Source: CAVUAF01 sp963739375 (GTDB taxonomy: Bacteria > Acidobacteriota > Terriglobia > Terriglobales > Acidobacteriaceae). Taken from it: a DNA stretch of 64,000 nucleotides. Shown piece after piece: positions 25,576-37,407 of this stretch. The stretch covers positions 211,606 through 275,605 of the forward strand of contig CAVUAF010000003.1 of NCBI GenBank assembly GCA_963739375.1, read 5' to 3'. A program made the position numbers and the translations under genes. The notes below the pieces were generated by a model. That model saw only the letters and a program-made list of their open reading frames with translations, was not told the DNA's origin and ran no database searches. How positions within the stretch are numbered: position 1 is the first letter of the stretch; every line of letters begins with the position of its first letter.

Positions 25576-26979
25576 ATGAAAAAATACTTCGCAAATTTTC
25601 TGATCGCGGCACTACTGGTCACGCTGGCAGCCGCGCAGGCGCCGAAACCACCGGCGCCCGGCGCAAAACCAGCGCCGGCGAGCAAGATCTTCCCCTATCA
25701 ATATTTCATGGACGACCTGCCGAACGGGTTGCGCGTCATCATTGTTCCCACCGACTTCCCCAACCTGGTGGCGCTCTACATCCCGGTGCAGACCGGCTCG
25801 CGCAATGAGGTCGAAGCCGGCAAGAGCGGCTACGCGCACCTCTTTGAGCACCTGATGTTTCGCGGCAGCAAACAATACACGCCGGAGCAGCGCGACGAAG
25901 TCCTGAAACGCGCCGGCGCCTCCAGCAACGCCTACACCACGGACGATCGCACCGTGTACCACGAGGTCTTCAGCAAGGAAGACCTGGAGAAGGTGCTGGC
26001 CCTCGAGGCCGACCGCTTCCAGACGCTGCAATATTCGCCGGAAGCATACAAGACGGAAACCGGCGCGGTGCTGGGCGAATACAACAAGAACAGCTCCAGC
26101 CCGACCAGCAAGCTCTTCGAGGTGCTGCGCGAGACCGCGTTCAAGCAGCACCCCTACAGCCACACCACCATGGGCTACCTGCGCGATATCCAGGACATGC
26201 CCAACCAGTACGAGTACAGCCGGCAATTTTTCCAGCGCTACTACCGGCCGGAGTACACCACCGTCATCATCGTCGGCGACGTGCAGCACGCGCCGGCGCT
26301 GGCGCTGGTGAAGAAATATTTCAGCAGCTGGCAGCGCGGGAACTTCAAGGCTGGGGTCCCGGACGAGCCGCCGCAGGACGGGCCACGCACCGCGCACGTG
26401 GACTGGCCCGCACCCACGCTGCCCTGGGTGGCGGTCGCCTTCCGCGCGCCCGCGTACTCGGACACCGAGAAGCCTTCCGCCGCGCTGGACCTGATGGCGA
26501 GCATGGCGTTCGGCTCCAACTCCGAGCTTTACCAGCGGCTGGTGCTGAAGGAGCAGAAGGTGGAAGCGCTGTCGGGCCGCATCTCCGACCACGTTGATCC
26601 CGAGCTCTTCACCGTCTTCGCGCGTGTGAAGAAGCAGGAAGACGTCGCCTACGTGCGCGACCAGATCCTCGCCACCTACCAGGCCTTCGGCGAGACCCTG
26701 GTCCCGGCGGACAAGCTGGCGGCCACGCGCTCGCGCCTGCGCTACGAGGCGGCGATGGCGATGGATTCCAGCGAAGGCATCGCCGACGCGCTGGCGCCGT
26801 TCATCGGGCTGCGGCGCACGCCCGAGACCCTCAACCTGCGGTACGCACTCTACGACCAGGTGACGCCAGCGGACATCCGCGACGTCTGCCGCCAGTACTT
26901 CACCGAACGAAACCGCACCATCGTGACCCTGGCCACCAAAACGGCCGCGGCCCCGGCCGGCGGCAAAGGAGGCAAATAA
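25576..26979 (+). CDS. Secreted M16 zinc peptidase (catalytic partner)
   Basis: 467-residue insulinase-family (M16) protease. It has a signal peptide (FLIAALLVTLAAAQ), the start of the M16 fold (MDDLPNGLRVIIVPTDFPN), and the inverted zinc motif HLFEHLMF (HxxEH, about res 93-97) with the distal Glu in the ETGAVLGEYNKN region. A second, non-catalytic M16 domain follows. The stop codon overlaps the ATG of the next gene by one base (TAATG), so the two M16 proteins are translated together and are expected to form a heterodimer in the periplasm, as bacterial M16B pairs do. No damage is visible. Confidence 0.92.
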   Translation: MKKYFANFLIAALLVTLAAAQAPKPPAPGAKPAPASKIFPYQYFMDDLPNGLRVIIVPTDFPNLVALYIPVQTGSRNEVEAGKSGYAHLFEHLMFRGSKQYTPEQRDEVLKRAGASSNAYTTDDRTVYHEVFSKEDLEKVLALEADRFQTLQYSPEAYKTETGAVLGEYNKNSSSPTSKLFEVLRETAFKQHPYSHTTMGYLRDIQDMPNQYEYSRQFFQRYYRPEYTTVIIVGDVQHAPALALVKKYFSSWQRGNFKAGVPDEPPQDGPRTAHVDWPAPTLPWVAVAFRAPAYSDTEKPSAALDLMASMAFGSNSELYQRLVLKEQKVEALSGRISDHVDPELFTVFARVKKQEDVAYVRDQILATYQAFGETLVPADKLAATRSRLRYEAAMAMDSSEGIADALAPFIGLRRTPETLNLRYALYDQVTPADIRDVCRQYFTERNRTIVTLATKTAAAPAGGKGGK

Positions 26980-28484
26980 TGCGCCGTATCCTGTTGCTCA
27001 CTCTCGTTCTGGTGCTCGGCAGCGCGGCGCTGAGCTTCGCCGCCGCACCGCAAGCCACCGCGCCCGCCAACGCCGTGCTGCTCCCCAGCCGCTCGCCGCT
27101 GGTCAGCTTCCGCCTCCTGTTCACCACCGGGTCGGCGTTCGATCCCCAGGGCAAGGAAGGCGTGGCGGCGCTCACCGCTGCGATGCTCGCGCGCGGCGGT
27201 TCGCACACCATGGCCTACCAGGAGATCCAGGCCGCGTTCTACCCCATCGCCGCGGGCTTCTCCGCCCAGACCGATAAGGAGATGACGGTCTTCGCCGGCA
27301 CCACCCATCGCGACAACCTCGACCGCTACTACACCATCATCCGCGACATGCTGCTCGATCCCGGCTTCCGTCCCGAAGACTTCCAGCGCGTCAAGACCGA
27401 CCTGCTCAACGGGCTGAAGGTCAACCTGCGCTCCAGCAACGATGAAGAGCTCGGCAAGGAAGTGCTGTACACCATGATCTACGGCCCCGAGCATCCGTAC
27501 GGCCACACCAACGCCGGCCGCGTCAGCTCACTGGAGAAGCTGACGCTGGACGACGTGAAGGAGTTCTGCGCCCAGCACTACACGCAGGCGAACCTGGTCA
27601 TTGGGCTGGCCGGCGGCTATCCCGCGGGCTTCGCGCAGAAGGTGGCGGCGGACTTCAAGAAGCTGCCCGCGGGCCACAAAGACACGGTGAACGCCAGGGT
27701 GGAGGTGCAGCCGGGCACGGAGATTGCGATCGTGCAGCGCGAAACGCGCTCCACGGCCATCTCCCTCGGCTTCCCCATCGAGGTGACGCGCGCCCACCGG
27801 GACTGGGCGGCCCTGGCGGTGGTGGCCAGCTACTTTGGCCAGCATCGCTCGTCGAACAGCCACCTGTACCAGCGTATCCGCGAGGCCCGCGGCCTGAACT
27901 ACGGCGATTACGCCTACGTCGAGTACTTCCCCGGCGGCATGTTCCGCTTCGATCCCCCGCCGAACATCGGGCGCAGCAGCCAGATCTTCCAGATATGGAT
28001 CCGGCCGGTGGAGCCGCCGTACGGGCACTTCACGCTGCGCGCGGCGCTCTACGAGTATGACAAGCTGATGCGTGACGGGATGTCGAAGGAGGCGTTCGAG
28101 AGCACGCGCGAGTTCCTGACCAAGTACGTCAACGTCATGACGCAAACCCAGGACGCGCAGCTCGGGTACGCGCTCGATAGCCGCTACTACGGCATTCCCG
28201 AGTTCACCGGCTACATGCGGCAGCAACTGGCGAAGCTCACGCTCGCCGACGTGAACCGCGCCATCCAGCAGTACCTCAAGCGCGACGCGATGAAGATCGC
28301 CATCGTGACCAAGGATGCGGAGGGGCTGCGCCAGGCGATCGTCAACAACGCGCCCTCGCCCATCACCTACACGTCACCCAAGCCGCCCGACATTCTCGAG
28401 GAGGACAAGGTCATCCAGGTGTATCCCATCACGACCACGGCGGAGAAGGTGAAGGTGGTGCCGGTGGAGACGGTGTTCCAGTAG
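26979..28484 (+). CDS. Secreted M16-like protein lacking the zinc motif (inactive partner)
   Basis: 501 residues with a signal peptide (LLLTLVLVLGSAALSFA) and an M16 fold (VLLPSRSPLVSFRLLF, then GKEGVAALTAAMLARGG). The position that holds HxxEH in the active partner reads VAALTAAML here, so zinc binding is lost. The substrate-chamber Arg/Tyr region seen in M16B non-catalytic subunits is suggested by LYQRIREARGLNYGDYAYVEYF. It overlaps the catalytic gene by one base. The two together should form one proteolytic chamber. A hairpin at 28518-28564 ends the unit. Confidence 0.88.
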   Translation: MRRILLLTLVLVLGSAALSFAAAPQATAPANAVLLPSRSPLVSFRLLFTTGSAFDPQGKEGVAALTAAMLARGGSHTMAYQEIQAAFYPIAAGFSAQTDKEMTVFAGTTHRDNLDRYYTIIRDMLLDPGFRPEDFQRVKTDLLNGLKVNLRSSNDEELGKEVLYTMIYGPEHPYGHTNAGRVSSLEKLTLDDVKEFCAQHYTQANLVIGLAGGYPAGFAQKVAADFKKLPAGHKDTVNARVEVQPGTEIAIVQRETRSTAISLGFPIEVTRAHRDWAALAVVASYFGQHRSSNSHLYQRIREARGLNYGDYAYVEYFPGGMFRFDPPPNIGRSSQIFQIWIRPVEPPYGHFTLRAALYEYDKLMRDGMSKEAFESTREFLTKYVNVMTQTQDAQLGYALDSRYYGIPEFTGYMRQQLAKLTLADVNRAIQQYLKRDAMKIAIVTKDAEGLRQAIVNNAPSPITYTSPKPPDILEEDKVIQVYPITTTAEKVKVVPVETVFQ

Positions 28485-28517
28485 CGGGCTTGTTGTTTTT
28501 ACATCCCGACCGAAGGG

Positions 28518-28564
28518 AGGGAGCCCTACCTGACCGACGCCGTATCGATTGGTTAGGGCTCCCT
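28518..28564. terminator. Bidirectional terminator-like hairpin between convergent genes
   Basis: AGGGAGCCCTACC (28518-28530) pairs with GGTTAGGGCTCCCT (28551-28564), a 13-bp stem with one bulged base and a 20-base loop. It lies between the M16 pair and the convergent S9 peptidase gene. Confidence 0.6.
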
Positions 28565-28599
28565 CGTCGCTTGCTCTCCTCGGGATGTTTTCACAAAGT

Positions 28600-31122
<2,523 letters not shown>

Positions 31123-31421
31123 AAGGCCTCCTGCAGAGGGGGATGAAATCAGAACCCGAGAGTGTGGACTCCGACCGCGCAATTGGCAAGGATTTAGGCG
31201 CTGACGGCGGCCGGCAGCCGTTCACCCCACAGAATCCGGCGATGACGGTACAATAGACCCTTGGCCCGGCGGCCGCAGCCGATTACGCGGTGGCTCCGCC
31301 GCGCGCACAAAAAAACACTTGCCGTCAGGTGCAACTTTCCAACAACTTTGACTTCTATAGGTATCGCCATATTCCGCTTCACAATTCGCCGCCGCGGTGT
31401 GTCCCGGCGGGAGGAGCGCTC

Positions 31422-34028
31422 TTGAGCAAGGGTGTTCGGTTTCTTCTGCTTTCATGGGTGTGCGTTGCGCTGCTGGCGGCCACTGCCGCGGCGCAGGTGT
31501 CGCTGGCCAACTCGGCCCTGTTCGATACCCCCATTACCAACTCCGCGACCGATGCCAGCGGCCTGACCTACGTTGTCTTCGGCAGCTCGCTCTACGTGGT
31601 GTCGGGCAACGGCCCGGTGCTGGTGACGCGCTCCTTCCCCGGCTTCACCTTCCGCTCTGTGACGGTGGACGCCAGCGGCAATGTCTACGGCGCCGGCCAG
31701 TACCTCTGCGCCGCGGCGCCGTGCGTCACGCCGACCACGGTCTTCGGCGCCGCCGGCGGCTCCCCCGCGGGCCCGGCGGTGCTCAAACTGGCGGCCGACG
31801 GCAGCCTCGTCTATCTCGACGTCTTTATCGCCACCAATCCCACTAACACCAACGACGGCGTGATCAATAGCCTCGCCGCCGACGCTTCCGGCAACGCCTA
31901 CCTCGTCGGCGTGACGCCTTGCGGCTGGCCAATCTCTGCCGGGTCGCTGCAGCCGAATTGCACCTTCGGTACCCGCCTGGGGTTCGTTACCCGCCTGTTC
32001 GGCGACGGTACGCGCCTCCTCTACTCGACCTATCTCGATGGCGCCAACGGGGGCACGTCGCCGCAGGCGGTGACCGGGGACCCCAACGGCTTCGGCTACG
32101 TCACCGGGAGCACCACCGCCCCCGATTTCCCGGTTACACCAGGCGCCTTGGCCACCACCACTTCTGCCACCACCAACGGCTTTGTCGCCAAGCTCGATCC
32201 CGGTGGCAGCCGCTTGCTCTACTCCACGTTTCTCCCCAACGCCGGCGGCTTGGCGATCGCCGTGGACCCGGCCTCCAGCGTGTATGTCGCCGGCACGACC
32301 TCCGGCGGTCTGACGGTGACGCCGGGCGTGGCGGGCTTGAGCTTCACCCCAGACGCCGGCGGCAGCCTCGGGCAGTTTGCCGTCAAATTGAATCCTGCCG
32401 GCAGCGCGCTGGTGTACGCCACGTATCTCGGGATCGCACAGCAGGCGCCCGGCCAGGGCGCCGGCTTCCAGAGTGTCCGCACTTCGCTCGTGGTGGACGC
32501 CGCCGGCGACGCCTACATCGCCGGCACCACCAATCATCGTGGAGGTCCCGCGGTGAATGCGGTACAGGGAAACCTCGGCGACGGCGCCCCCACGAACGGC
32601 GTGACCGTGGGCGATGGCTTCATCGTCGAATTGAATCCCACCGCGACCCAGTACCTGCTCTCCACCTACCTGGGTGGCCGCGAAGGCGACAGCATCACCG
32701 GCCTCGGCCTGGGAAGCGACGCTGCTATCTACGCCGCCGGCATGACTTATCTGAACCAGTTCCCCCTCATCCTGCAGGTGGGAACGGGAGCCTTAGCGGG
32801 CTCCGGCTTTCTGGTGAGGTTGCAGCCCGGCGGCAGCGCCGTCCCCATGGTGTTCCCTGCCGACCGTCCACCTGGCGGCACCACGGCGAATGTCGGCGAA
32901 CTGCTCTTCGGTACGGTGCAGTCTGGGAATACCATCACGCGGCGCTTCCATCTCGGCAACTACGGTGCGCTGCCGCTCTCCGTGGGCGGCTTCACCACTA
33001 CCGGCGATTTCTCGGAGCAGGATCAGTGCCCGCCTACGCTCAACCCGGGCGAGGGCTGCGACGTCAGCGTGACCTTCAAGCCGACGCTGAGCGGCTCGCG
33101 CACCGGCACCCTGACCGCCAGCACCAACGGCACCGGCGGACTCGCCATCGCGCACCTCTTGGGCACCGCCTTCTCTCCCACCGTCGGGCTCTCGGCCAAC
33201 ACCATCGGCTTCGGCACCGTGGCGGTAGGCTCCACCAGCGCGCCGCAAACCCTCACCGTCACCAACACCGGCTCCATCGCGCTGGTGATCACCGTCGTCA
33301 GCATCATCGGCGACTATGCCCAGACCAACACCTGCACCGCCGCGCCGCTGGCGCCGCAGGCGACCTGCCAGGTTTCCGTCACCTTTTCGCCGAGCACCAC
33401 CGGCGAGCTCGACGGCACTCTTTTCCTTACCGACAACGCCTTTAACACTCCGCAACGGATCGTCCTGGTGGGCGGTGTCACGCCGGACTTCACCCTGGCC
33501 CTGGCGTCAGGCAATACTGGCGTCTTCAGCCTCACCGCCGGCGCTACCGCCAGCTATGGTCTGTTGCTCACCCCGACCGGGGGCTTTAGCGGTCCTGTGG
33601 CGCTGAGCTGCAGCGGCGCTCCGGCGAATGCCACCTGCGACCTGAATCCGCCCAACCCATCGCTGGTGGGGTCCGGGTCGGTCAACGTCGCGGTCACCGT
33701 CACTACCACCGCCCATACCACCGCGTCCGTCAATCCGGGAACGGGGACAGTGGCCGCAAGCCTGGCCGGCAGATCGCCCTGGATGTATCTCGCTATGGCC
33801 GCGGGCCTGGCGTGGTTCGCCGCGCGCCGACGGCGGCTGGCGCGCTTCTTGACGCCCATGCTGCTGCTCGCGGTGCTGGCCTTGGGCGTGATCGCCGGCT
33901 GCGGCGGCGGCAGCGCCCCTACGACCGGGAGCACCACCGGCACGCCGGCCGGTACCTACACCCTGACGGTGACCGCTACGTCCGGCACGACGACTCACAC
34001 CCAGGACCTCACGTTGGTTGTGAATTAA
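31422..34028 (+). CDS. Large secreted beta-propeller / choice-of-anchor-D protein
   Basis: 868 residues with a signal peptide (FLLLSWVCVALLAATAAA). Residues 25-480 carry SBBP-type beta-propeller repeats: recurrent DASGNVY/DASGNAY, YVAGTT and LLYSTYL units. Two choice-of-anchor-D Ig-like domains follow (FGTVQSGNTITRRFHLGNYG; GFGTVAVGSTSAPQTLTVTN). The C-terminal part has a TM helix (MYLAMAAGLAWFAA) with RRRR, then a second hydrophobic run ending AGCGGGSAPTTG and a short beta tail. Such tails are common on acidobacterial surface proteins. TTG 31422 is selected because GGGAGGAG lies at 31409-31416 and the signal peptide starts here. Confidence 0.8.
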   Translation: MSKGVRFLLLSWVCVALLAATAAAQVSLANSALFDTPITNSATDASGLTYVVFGSSLYVVSGNGPVLVTRSFPGFTFRSVTVDASGNVYGAGQYLCAAAPCVTPTTVFGAAGGSPAGPAVLKLAADGSLVYLDVFIATNPTNTNDGVINSLAADASGNAYLVGVTPCGWPISAGSLQPNCTFGTRLGFVTRLFGDGTRLLYSTYLDGANGGTSPQAVTGDPNGFGYVTGSTTAPDFPVTPGALATTTSATTNGFVAKLDPGGSRLLYSTFLPNAGGLAIAVDPASSVYVAGTTSGGLTVTPGVAGLSFTPDAGGSLGQFAVKLNPAGSALVYATYLGIAQQAPGQGAGFQSVRTSLVVDAAGDAYIAGTTNHRGGPAVNAVQGNLGDGAPTNGVTVGDGFIVELNPTATQYLLSTYLGGREGDSITGLGLGSDAAIYAAGMTYLNQFPLILQVGTGALAGSGFLVRLQPGGSAVPMVFPADRPPGGTTANVGELLFGTVQSGNTITRRFHLGNYGALPLSVGGFTTTGDFSEQDQCPPTLNPGEGCDVSVTFKPTLSGSRTGTLTASTNGTGGLAIAHLLGTAFSPTVGLSANTIGFGTVAVGSTSAPQTLTVTNTGSIALVITVVSIIGDYAQTNTCTAAPLAPQATCQVSVTFSPSTTGELDGTLFLTDNAFNTPQRIVLVGGVTPDFTLALASGNTGVFSLTAGATASYGLLLTPTGGFSGPVALSCSGAPANATCDLNPPNPSLVGSGSVNVAVTVTTTAHTTASVNPGTGTVAASLAGRSPWMYLAMAAGLAWFAARRRRLARFLTPMLLLAVLALGVIAGCGGGSAPTTGSTTGTPAGTYTLTVTATSGTTTHTQDLTLVVN

Positions 34029-34100
34029 GCGGGACCGCAGGATTTTGCTAGCCCGCGCGCCGGGGCGGCCCGCGGTGCTGACGGCGGCCGGAGGTGCGGC

Positions 34101-35489
34101 ATGGTCTTCGAGCAGTTCTATCTCACCTGCCTGGCGCACGCGTCGTATCTGTTCGGCGACGCCGGCGAGGCCGCGGTCGTCGACCCGCAGCGCGACATTG
34201 ACCTCTACCTCGACGCGGCGCAGCAGCACGGCCTGCGCATCACCCACATCTTCGAAACGCATCTGCACGCCGACTTCGTCTCCGGCCATCGCGAGCTGGC
34301 CCGCCGCACCGGAGCGCAGATCTACGTCGGTCGCCGTGCCGAAGCGCTCTTCCCGCATGTCCCGCTCGACGACGGCATGGAACTCCGCGTCGGCGCCGCC
34401 ACGGTACGGGTGCTGGCGACCCCCGGCCACACTATCGAAAGCGTCTGCCTCCTGCTCACCGATCCCGAGCGCGGCACCGACCCTTTCGCCGTCCTGACCG
34501 GCGACACCCTGTTCATCGGTGACGTCGGGCGCCCCGACCTCTCCCGCACCTACACCGCGCCACAACTGGCGGGCATGCTCTACGACAGCCTGCACCGCCA
34601 GCTCCTGACGCTCCCCGACCCGGTCCTGGTGTATCCGGCGCACGGCGCCGGTTCGCTGTGCGGGCGCAACATGCGCGCCGACCGCCACTCCACCATCGGC
34701 ACCGAGCGGCTCACCAATTACGCGCTGCAGATCGCCAGCCGTGATGCCTTCATCGCCGAGCTGACGCACAACCTGCCGACCCGCCCCGATTACTTCCTGC
34801 AGGACGCGGAAATCAACCGCAGCGGCGCCGAGCCCCTGGCCGAGCTGCCGCCGATGCCGGCGCTGGCACCGGCGGAGGTCGCGCGCCTGGCGCGCGAAGG
34901 CGCCCTGGTCCTGGACACGCGCCCGCCCGAGCAGTTTGGCGCCGGCCACGTGCCGGGAGCCATCAACATCTCGCTCGGCGGGCAGTTCGCATCCTGGGCC
35001 GGGATCGTATTCGGCCTCGACGCGGAGCCGCTCCTCGTCGCCGAATCCGACCAGCAAGCGCAGGAAGCGCGCATGCGCCTGGCGCGCGTTGGCATGGATG
35101 CGGTCACCGGCTACCTGGCCGGAGGCATGGCGGCATGGTACGGCGCTGCGCTGGACGTCTTTGCCCTGCCGCAAGTGACGCCGCGCGAAGCCCAGGCGCG
35201 CGCTGGCGAGGGCTGGCAGGTGCTCGACGTGCGCCGCCAGGGCGAGTGGGACCAGGGGCACGTCGGGGGCGCCCACTGGCACGCGCTCGACGACTTTCGG
35301 CGCGGGCTGCCGGCGCTCGACCGCACCCGCCCCGTGGCCGTGCACTGCAAAGGCGGATACCGCAGCAGCATCGCCTGCAGCCTGCTGCAGCGCGAAGGCT
35401 TCGCCTGCGCCAACGTCATCGGCGGCTTCGACCGCTGGCAGGAAGAAGGCCTGCCGGTGACGAAGGAGACAACTGCCCCCCGTGTGTAG
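34101..35489 (+). CDS. MBL-fold hydrolase with two rhodanese domains (persulfide-dioxygenase-like)
   Basis: 462 residues. The metallo-beta-lactamase domain (res 1-245) has the metal motif THLHADFVSGH, TPGHTIESV, GDTLFIGDVGRPDL and YPAHGAGSLCG, as in ETHE1/persulfide dioxygenases. Rhodanese domain 1 (about res 260-360; LVLDTRPPEQFGAGHVPGA) lacks an evident active-site Cys. Domain 2 (about res 365-460; VLDVRRQGEWDQGHVGGAHW) keeps it in VHCKGGYRS. The protein probably detoxifies persulfides by coupling sulfane-sulfur transfer to oxidation; the substrate is inferred from the family. It ends directly at the first of two 47-bp direct repeats. Confidence 0.85.
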   Translation: MVFEQFYLTCLAHASYLFGDAGEAAVVDPQRDIDLYLDAAQQHGLRITHIFETHLHADFVSGHRELARRTGAQIYVGRRAEALFPHVPLDDGMELRVGAATVRVLATPGHTIESVCLLLTDPERGTDPFAVLTGDTLFIGDVGRPDLSRTYTAPQLAGMLYDSLHRQLLTLPDPVLVYPAHGAGSLCGRNMRADRHSTIGTERLTNYALQIASRDAFIAELTHNLPTRPDYFLQDAEINRSGAEPLAELPPMPALAPAEVARLAREGALVLDTRPPEQFGAGHVPGAINISLGGQFASWAGIVFGLDAEPLLVAESDQQAQEARMRLARVGMDAVTGYLAGGMAAWYGAALDVFALPQVTPREAQARAGEGWQVLDVRRQGEWDQGHVGGAHWHALDDFRRGLPALDRTRPVAVHCKGGYRSSIACSLLQREGFACANVIGGFDRWQEEGLPVTKETTAPRV

Positions 35490-35531
35490 GGACGGCCGCC
35501 CTCGGCCGTCCTGCCGGAGCGCAGCTCCGGA
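35485..35531. repeat. 47-bp direct repeat, copy 1, with inner palindrome
   Basis: Starts TGTAGGGACGGCCGCC and ends with the palindrome CCGGAGCGCAGCTCCGG. It differs from copy 2 (35749-35795) at two positions. The first bases overlap the stop of the MBL-rhodanese gene. Between the copies lie related short words (GAGCGCAGCGAAGG, GAGCGAAGCGGCGG). This looks like dispersed, non-coding, acidobacterial repeat DNA. Confidence 0.85.
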
Positions 35532-35748
35532 AAGTTGTTTGCTCGTGGGCCGCAGATCGCCTTTCAATAAGAAAAGCTTCCCGTCCTGAGCGCAGCGAAG
35601 GACCTACTCCGTCGCCGCGAGTGCGCAGCACACTGCCCGCGCTGCAATCTCGAAACGCGATACTCGAAACCGCCGTCATGCTGAGCGAAGCGGCGGTGCA
35701 CGCCGCCGCGCAGTCGAAGCATCCCTATCGCACCCACGCCGCCCGTGG

Positions 35749-35795
35749 TGTAGGGACGACCGCCCTCGGCCGTCCCGCCGGAGCGCAGCTCCGGA
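35749..35795. repeat. 47-bp direct repeat, copy 2
   Basis: Second copy of the repeat at 35485-35531, in the same orientation, about 60 bases upstream of the tRNA-Ala gene. The 35,490-35,853 gap contains no gene that can be supported. Confidence 0.85.
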
Positions 35796-35853
35796 CAATT
35801 CTGCTAAAATCACTTCGTCCCCTCACGCCCGCGTCGCGGGCCGCCTTGTGCGT

Positions 35854-35929
35854 GGGCCTGTAGCTCAGATGGGAGAGCGCCTCGTTCGCAACGAGGAGGC
35901 CACCGGTTCGAGCCCGGTCAGGTCCACCA
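35854..35929 (+). tRNA. tRNA-Ala (anticodon CGC), CCA encoded
   Basis: A 76-base cloverleaf. Acceptor GGGCCTG pairs with CAGGTCC, including the G3-U70 wobble pair that marks tRNA-Ala. The D-arm is GCTC...GAGC. The anticodon arm is CCTCG-TTCGCAA-CGAGG with CGC at positions 34-36. The T-arm is ACCGG-TTCGAGC-CCGGT, followed by discriminator A and an encoded CCA. Its 3' end is duplicated at 40123-40161. Confidence 0.95.
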
Positions 35930-35932
35930 TCT
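35894..35932 (+). repeat. Attachment-site-like direct repeat, tRNA copy
   Basis: The 3' 36 bases of the tRNA-Ala plus three following bases recur at 40123-40161 with three mismatches in 39. Integrating elements typically duplicate the 3' end of a tRNA in this way. No integrase gene is visible between the copies. Confidence 0.55.
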
Positions 35933-36093
35933 TCTCCATCCCTTGCGGATGCAAGCGGGCTTTCACGTCCTTCATCTCGGTTTTGCAACCCGCTGCAGAA
36001 CCAAATCACTTCTAACCAGTTGACTTCTGGCCGGCTACGGTGCATACCTGTTCGTTCTTTCGGGCTGCGAAGCCCAGCATGGAGGCCGCGCAT

Positions 36094-37392
36094 ATGCGTC
36101 CCGTCTACATGATCTCCGGGGGGCTGACCAAATTCACCAAGGCGGACCCCCGAAAATCCTTCCGCGTCATGGTCAAGGAAGCATTCGACTATGCCATGCG
36201 GGACTGCCCAAAACTTACCCCGGACCGGATCGACGGCACGGTCGTCAGCTATTTCAGCGACCATTTCACCCGCCAACTGATGGCCGGGATCATGGCGGTG
36301 GACATGTGCGGCCTGGTGCCCAAACCCACCATCCGCGTCGAAGGCGGCGGCGCGACTGGCGGCCTCTGCTTCCAGGAGGCCTGGCGTCACATTGCCTCCG
36401 GCTGGATGGACTGCGTGGTGGCCATGGGCTTCGAAACCATGTCCCACGTCAACACCTGGAAGGGCAACGAGTTCATCGCCCTGGCCAGCGACACCAATTT
36501 CGACTACCCGGTGGGCGGTTTTTACAGCGGCTACTACGCCATGATGGTGGTGCGACACATGCACGAGTTCGGCACCACGGTGGAGCAAATGGCCAAGGTC
36601 AGCGTAAAAAACCACCGCAATGCCCTGCGCAACAAGTGGGCCCAGCACCATTACGACATCACGGTGGAGGACGTGCGCCGCTCGCCCATGGTGGCTTATC
36701 CGCTCACCATGCTCGACATCTGCACCATGTCGGACGGCGCCGCGGTGGCCATCCTGGCTAGCGAAAAGGTCGCGGAGAAGCTGTGCGCCAACCCGGTGCG
36801 CGTGCTGGCGGTAGGGCAGGGTTCCGACGCCATGCGCATGGGCGACCGTCCCCACGGCCAGGTCCCCCTCCTCAAGCATGAGGATCCCAGCTGGTACAAG
36901 GGCCTGAAGTATCCCGGCGTGCACAGCTTTCGCGCCGGACGCATGGCTTCCAAGATGGCCTACGAGAAGGCCGGCCTGGAGGACCCCCGCGAGGATCTCG
37001 ATTTCGTCGAGCTGCACGACGCTTACACTTCCAGCGAGATCCAGACCTACGAAGACATGGGCCTGTGCCGCTATGGCGACGGGGGAAAGTTTATCGGCCA
37101 GGGGCACTCCGAGCTGACGGGCAGCACCCCGGTGAACCCCTCGGGCGGGCTGCTGGCCTGCGGGCACCCGGTGGGCGCCACCGGCCTCATGCAGGCGGTC
37201 TTTGCCTTCTGGCAGCTCCAGGGCAGCATTGCCCAGCACAACGACGGCGACGCCTCGTTTCAGGTCGTGCAAAAGAAAGGTCGGGGACGCCGGCCGCTGC
37301 GGGGCGCCATCCATAGCCACGCCGGGACCGGAACGTACGTGACCGTAAGTATTCTGGAAAGCACCCGCAACGCGGTGCCCTTCCAGGGATGA
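36094..37392 (+). CDS. Thiolase-superfamily protein lacking the nucleophilic Cys, partner of DUF35
   Basis: 432 residues in the SCP2/lipid-transfer branch of thiolases. The C-terminal active-site segments are present: ELHDAYTSSEIQTYEDMG and NPSGGLLACGHPVGATG. The N-terminal site that normally carries the catalytic Cys (VEAACASGG in relatives) reads VEGGGATGG here, so ordinary thiolysis is doubtful. In known pairs with a DUF35 protein, Cys-less homologues such as the steroid enzyme Ltp2 act as retro-aldolases, and BbsB acts with BbsA on benzoylsuccinyl-CoA. ATG 36094 is chosen because GGAGG lies at 36081-36085. The DUF35 gene follows by 15 bases. Confidence 0.82.
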   Translation: MRPVYMISGGLTKFTKADPRKSFRVMVKEAFDYAMRDCPKLTPDRIDGTVVSYFSDHFTRQLMAGIMAVDMCGLVPKPTIRVEGGGATGGLCFQEAWRHIASGWMDCVVAMGFETMSHVNTWKGNEFIALASDTNFDYPVGGFYSGYYAMMVVRHMHEFGTTVEQMAKVSVKNHRNALRNKWAQHHYDITVEDVRRSPMVAYPLTMLDICTMSDGAAVAILASEKVAEKLCANPVRVLAVGQGSDAMRMGDRPHGQVPLLKHEDPSWYKGLKYPGVHSFRAGRMASKMAYEKAGLEDPREDLDFVELHDAYTSSEIQTYEDMGLCRYGDGGKFIGQGHSELTGSTPVNPSGGLLACGHPVGATGLMQAVFAFWQLQGSIAQHNDGDASFQVVQKKGRGRRPLRGAIHSHAGTGTYVTVSILESTRNAVPFQG

Positions 37393-37407
37393 GGGGGAGG
37401 AATCGCT

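Noticed and set aside
31340..31421. Possible riboswitch or promoter before the large beta-propeller gene
   Set aside because: A TTGACT/TATTCC pair is weak and no known aptamer core is visible.
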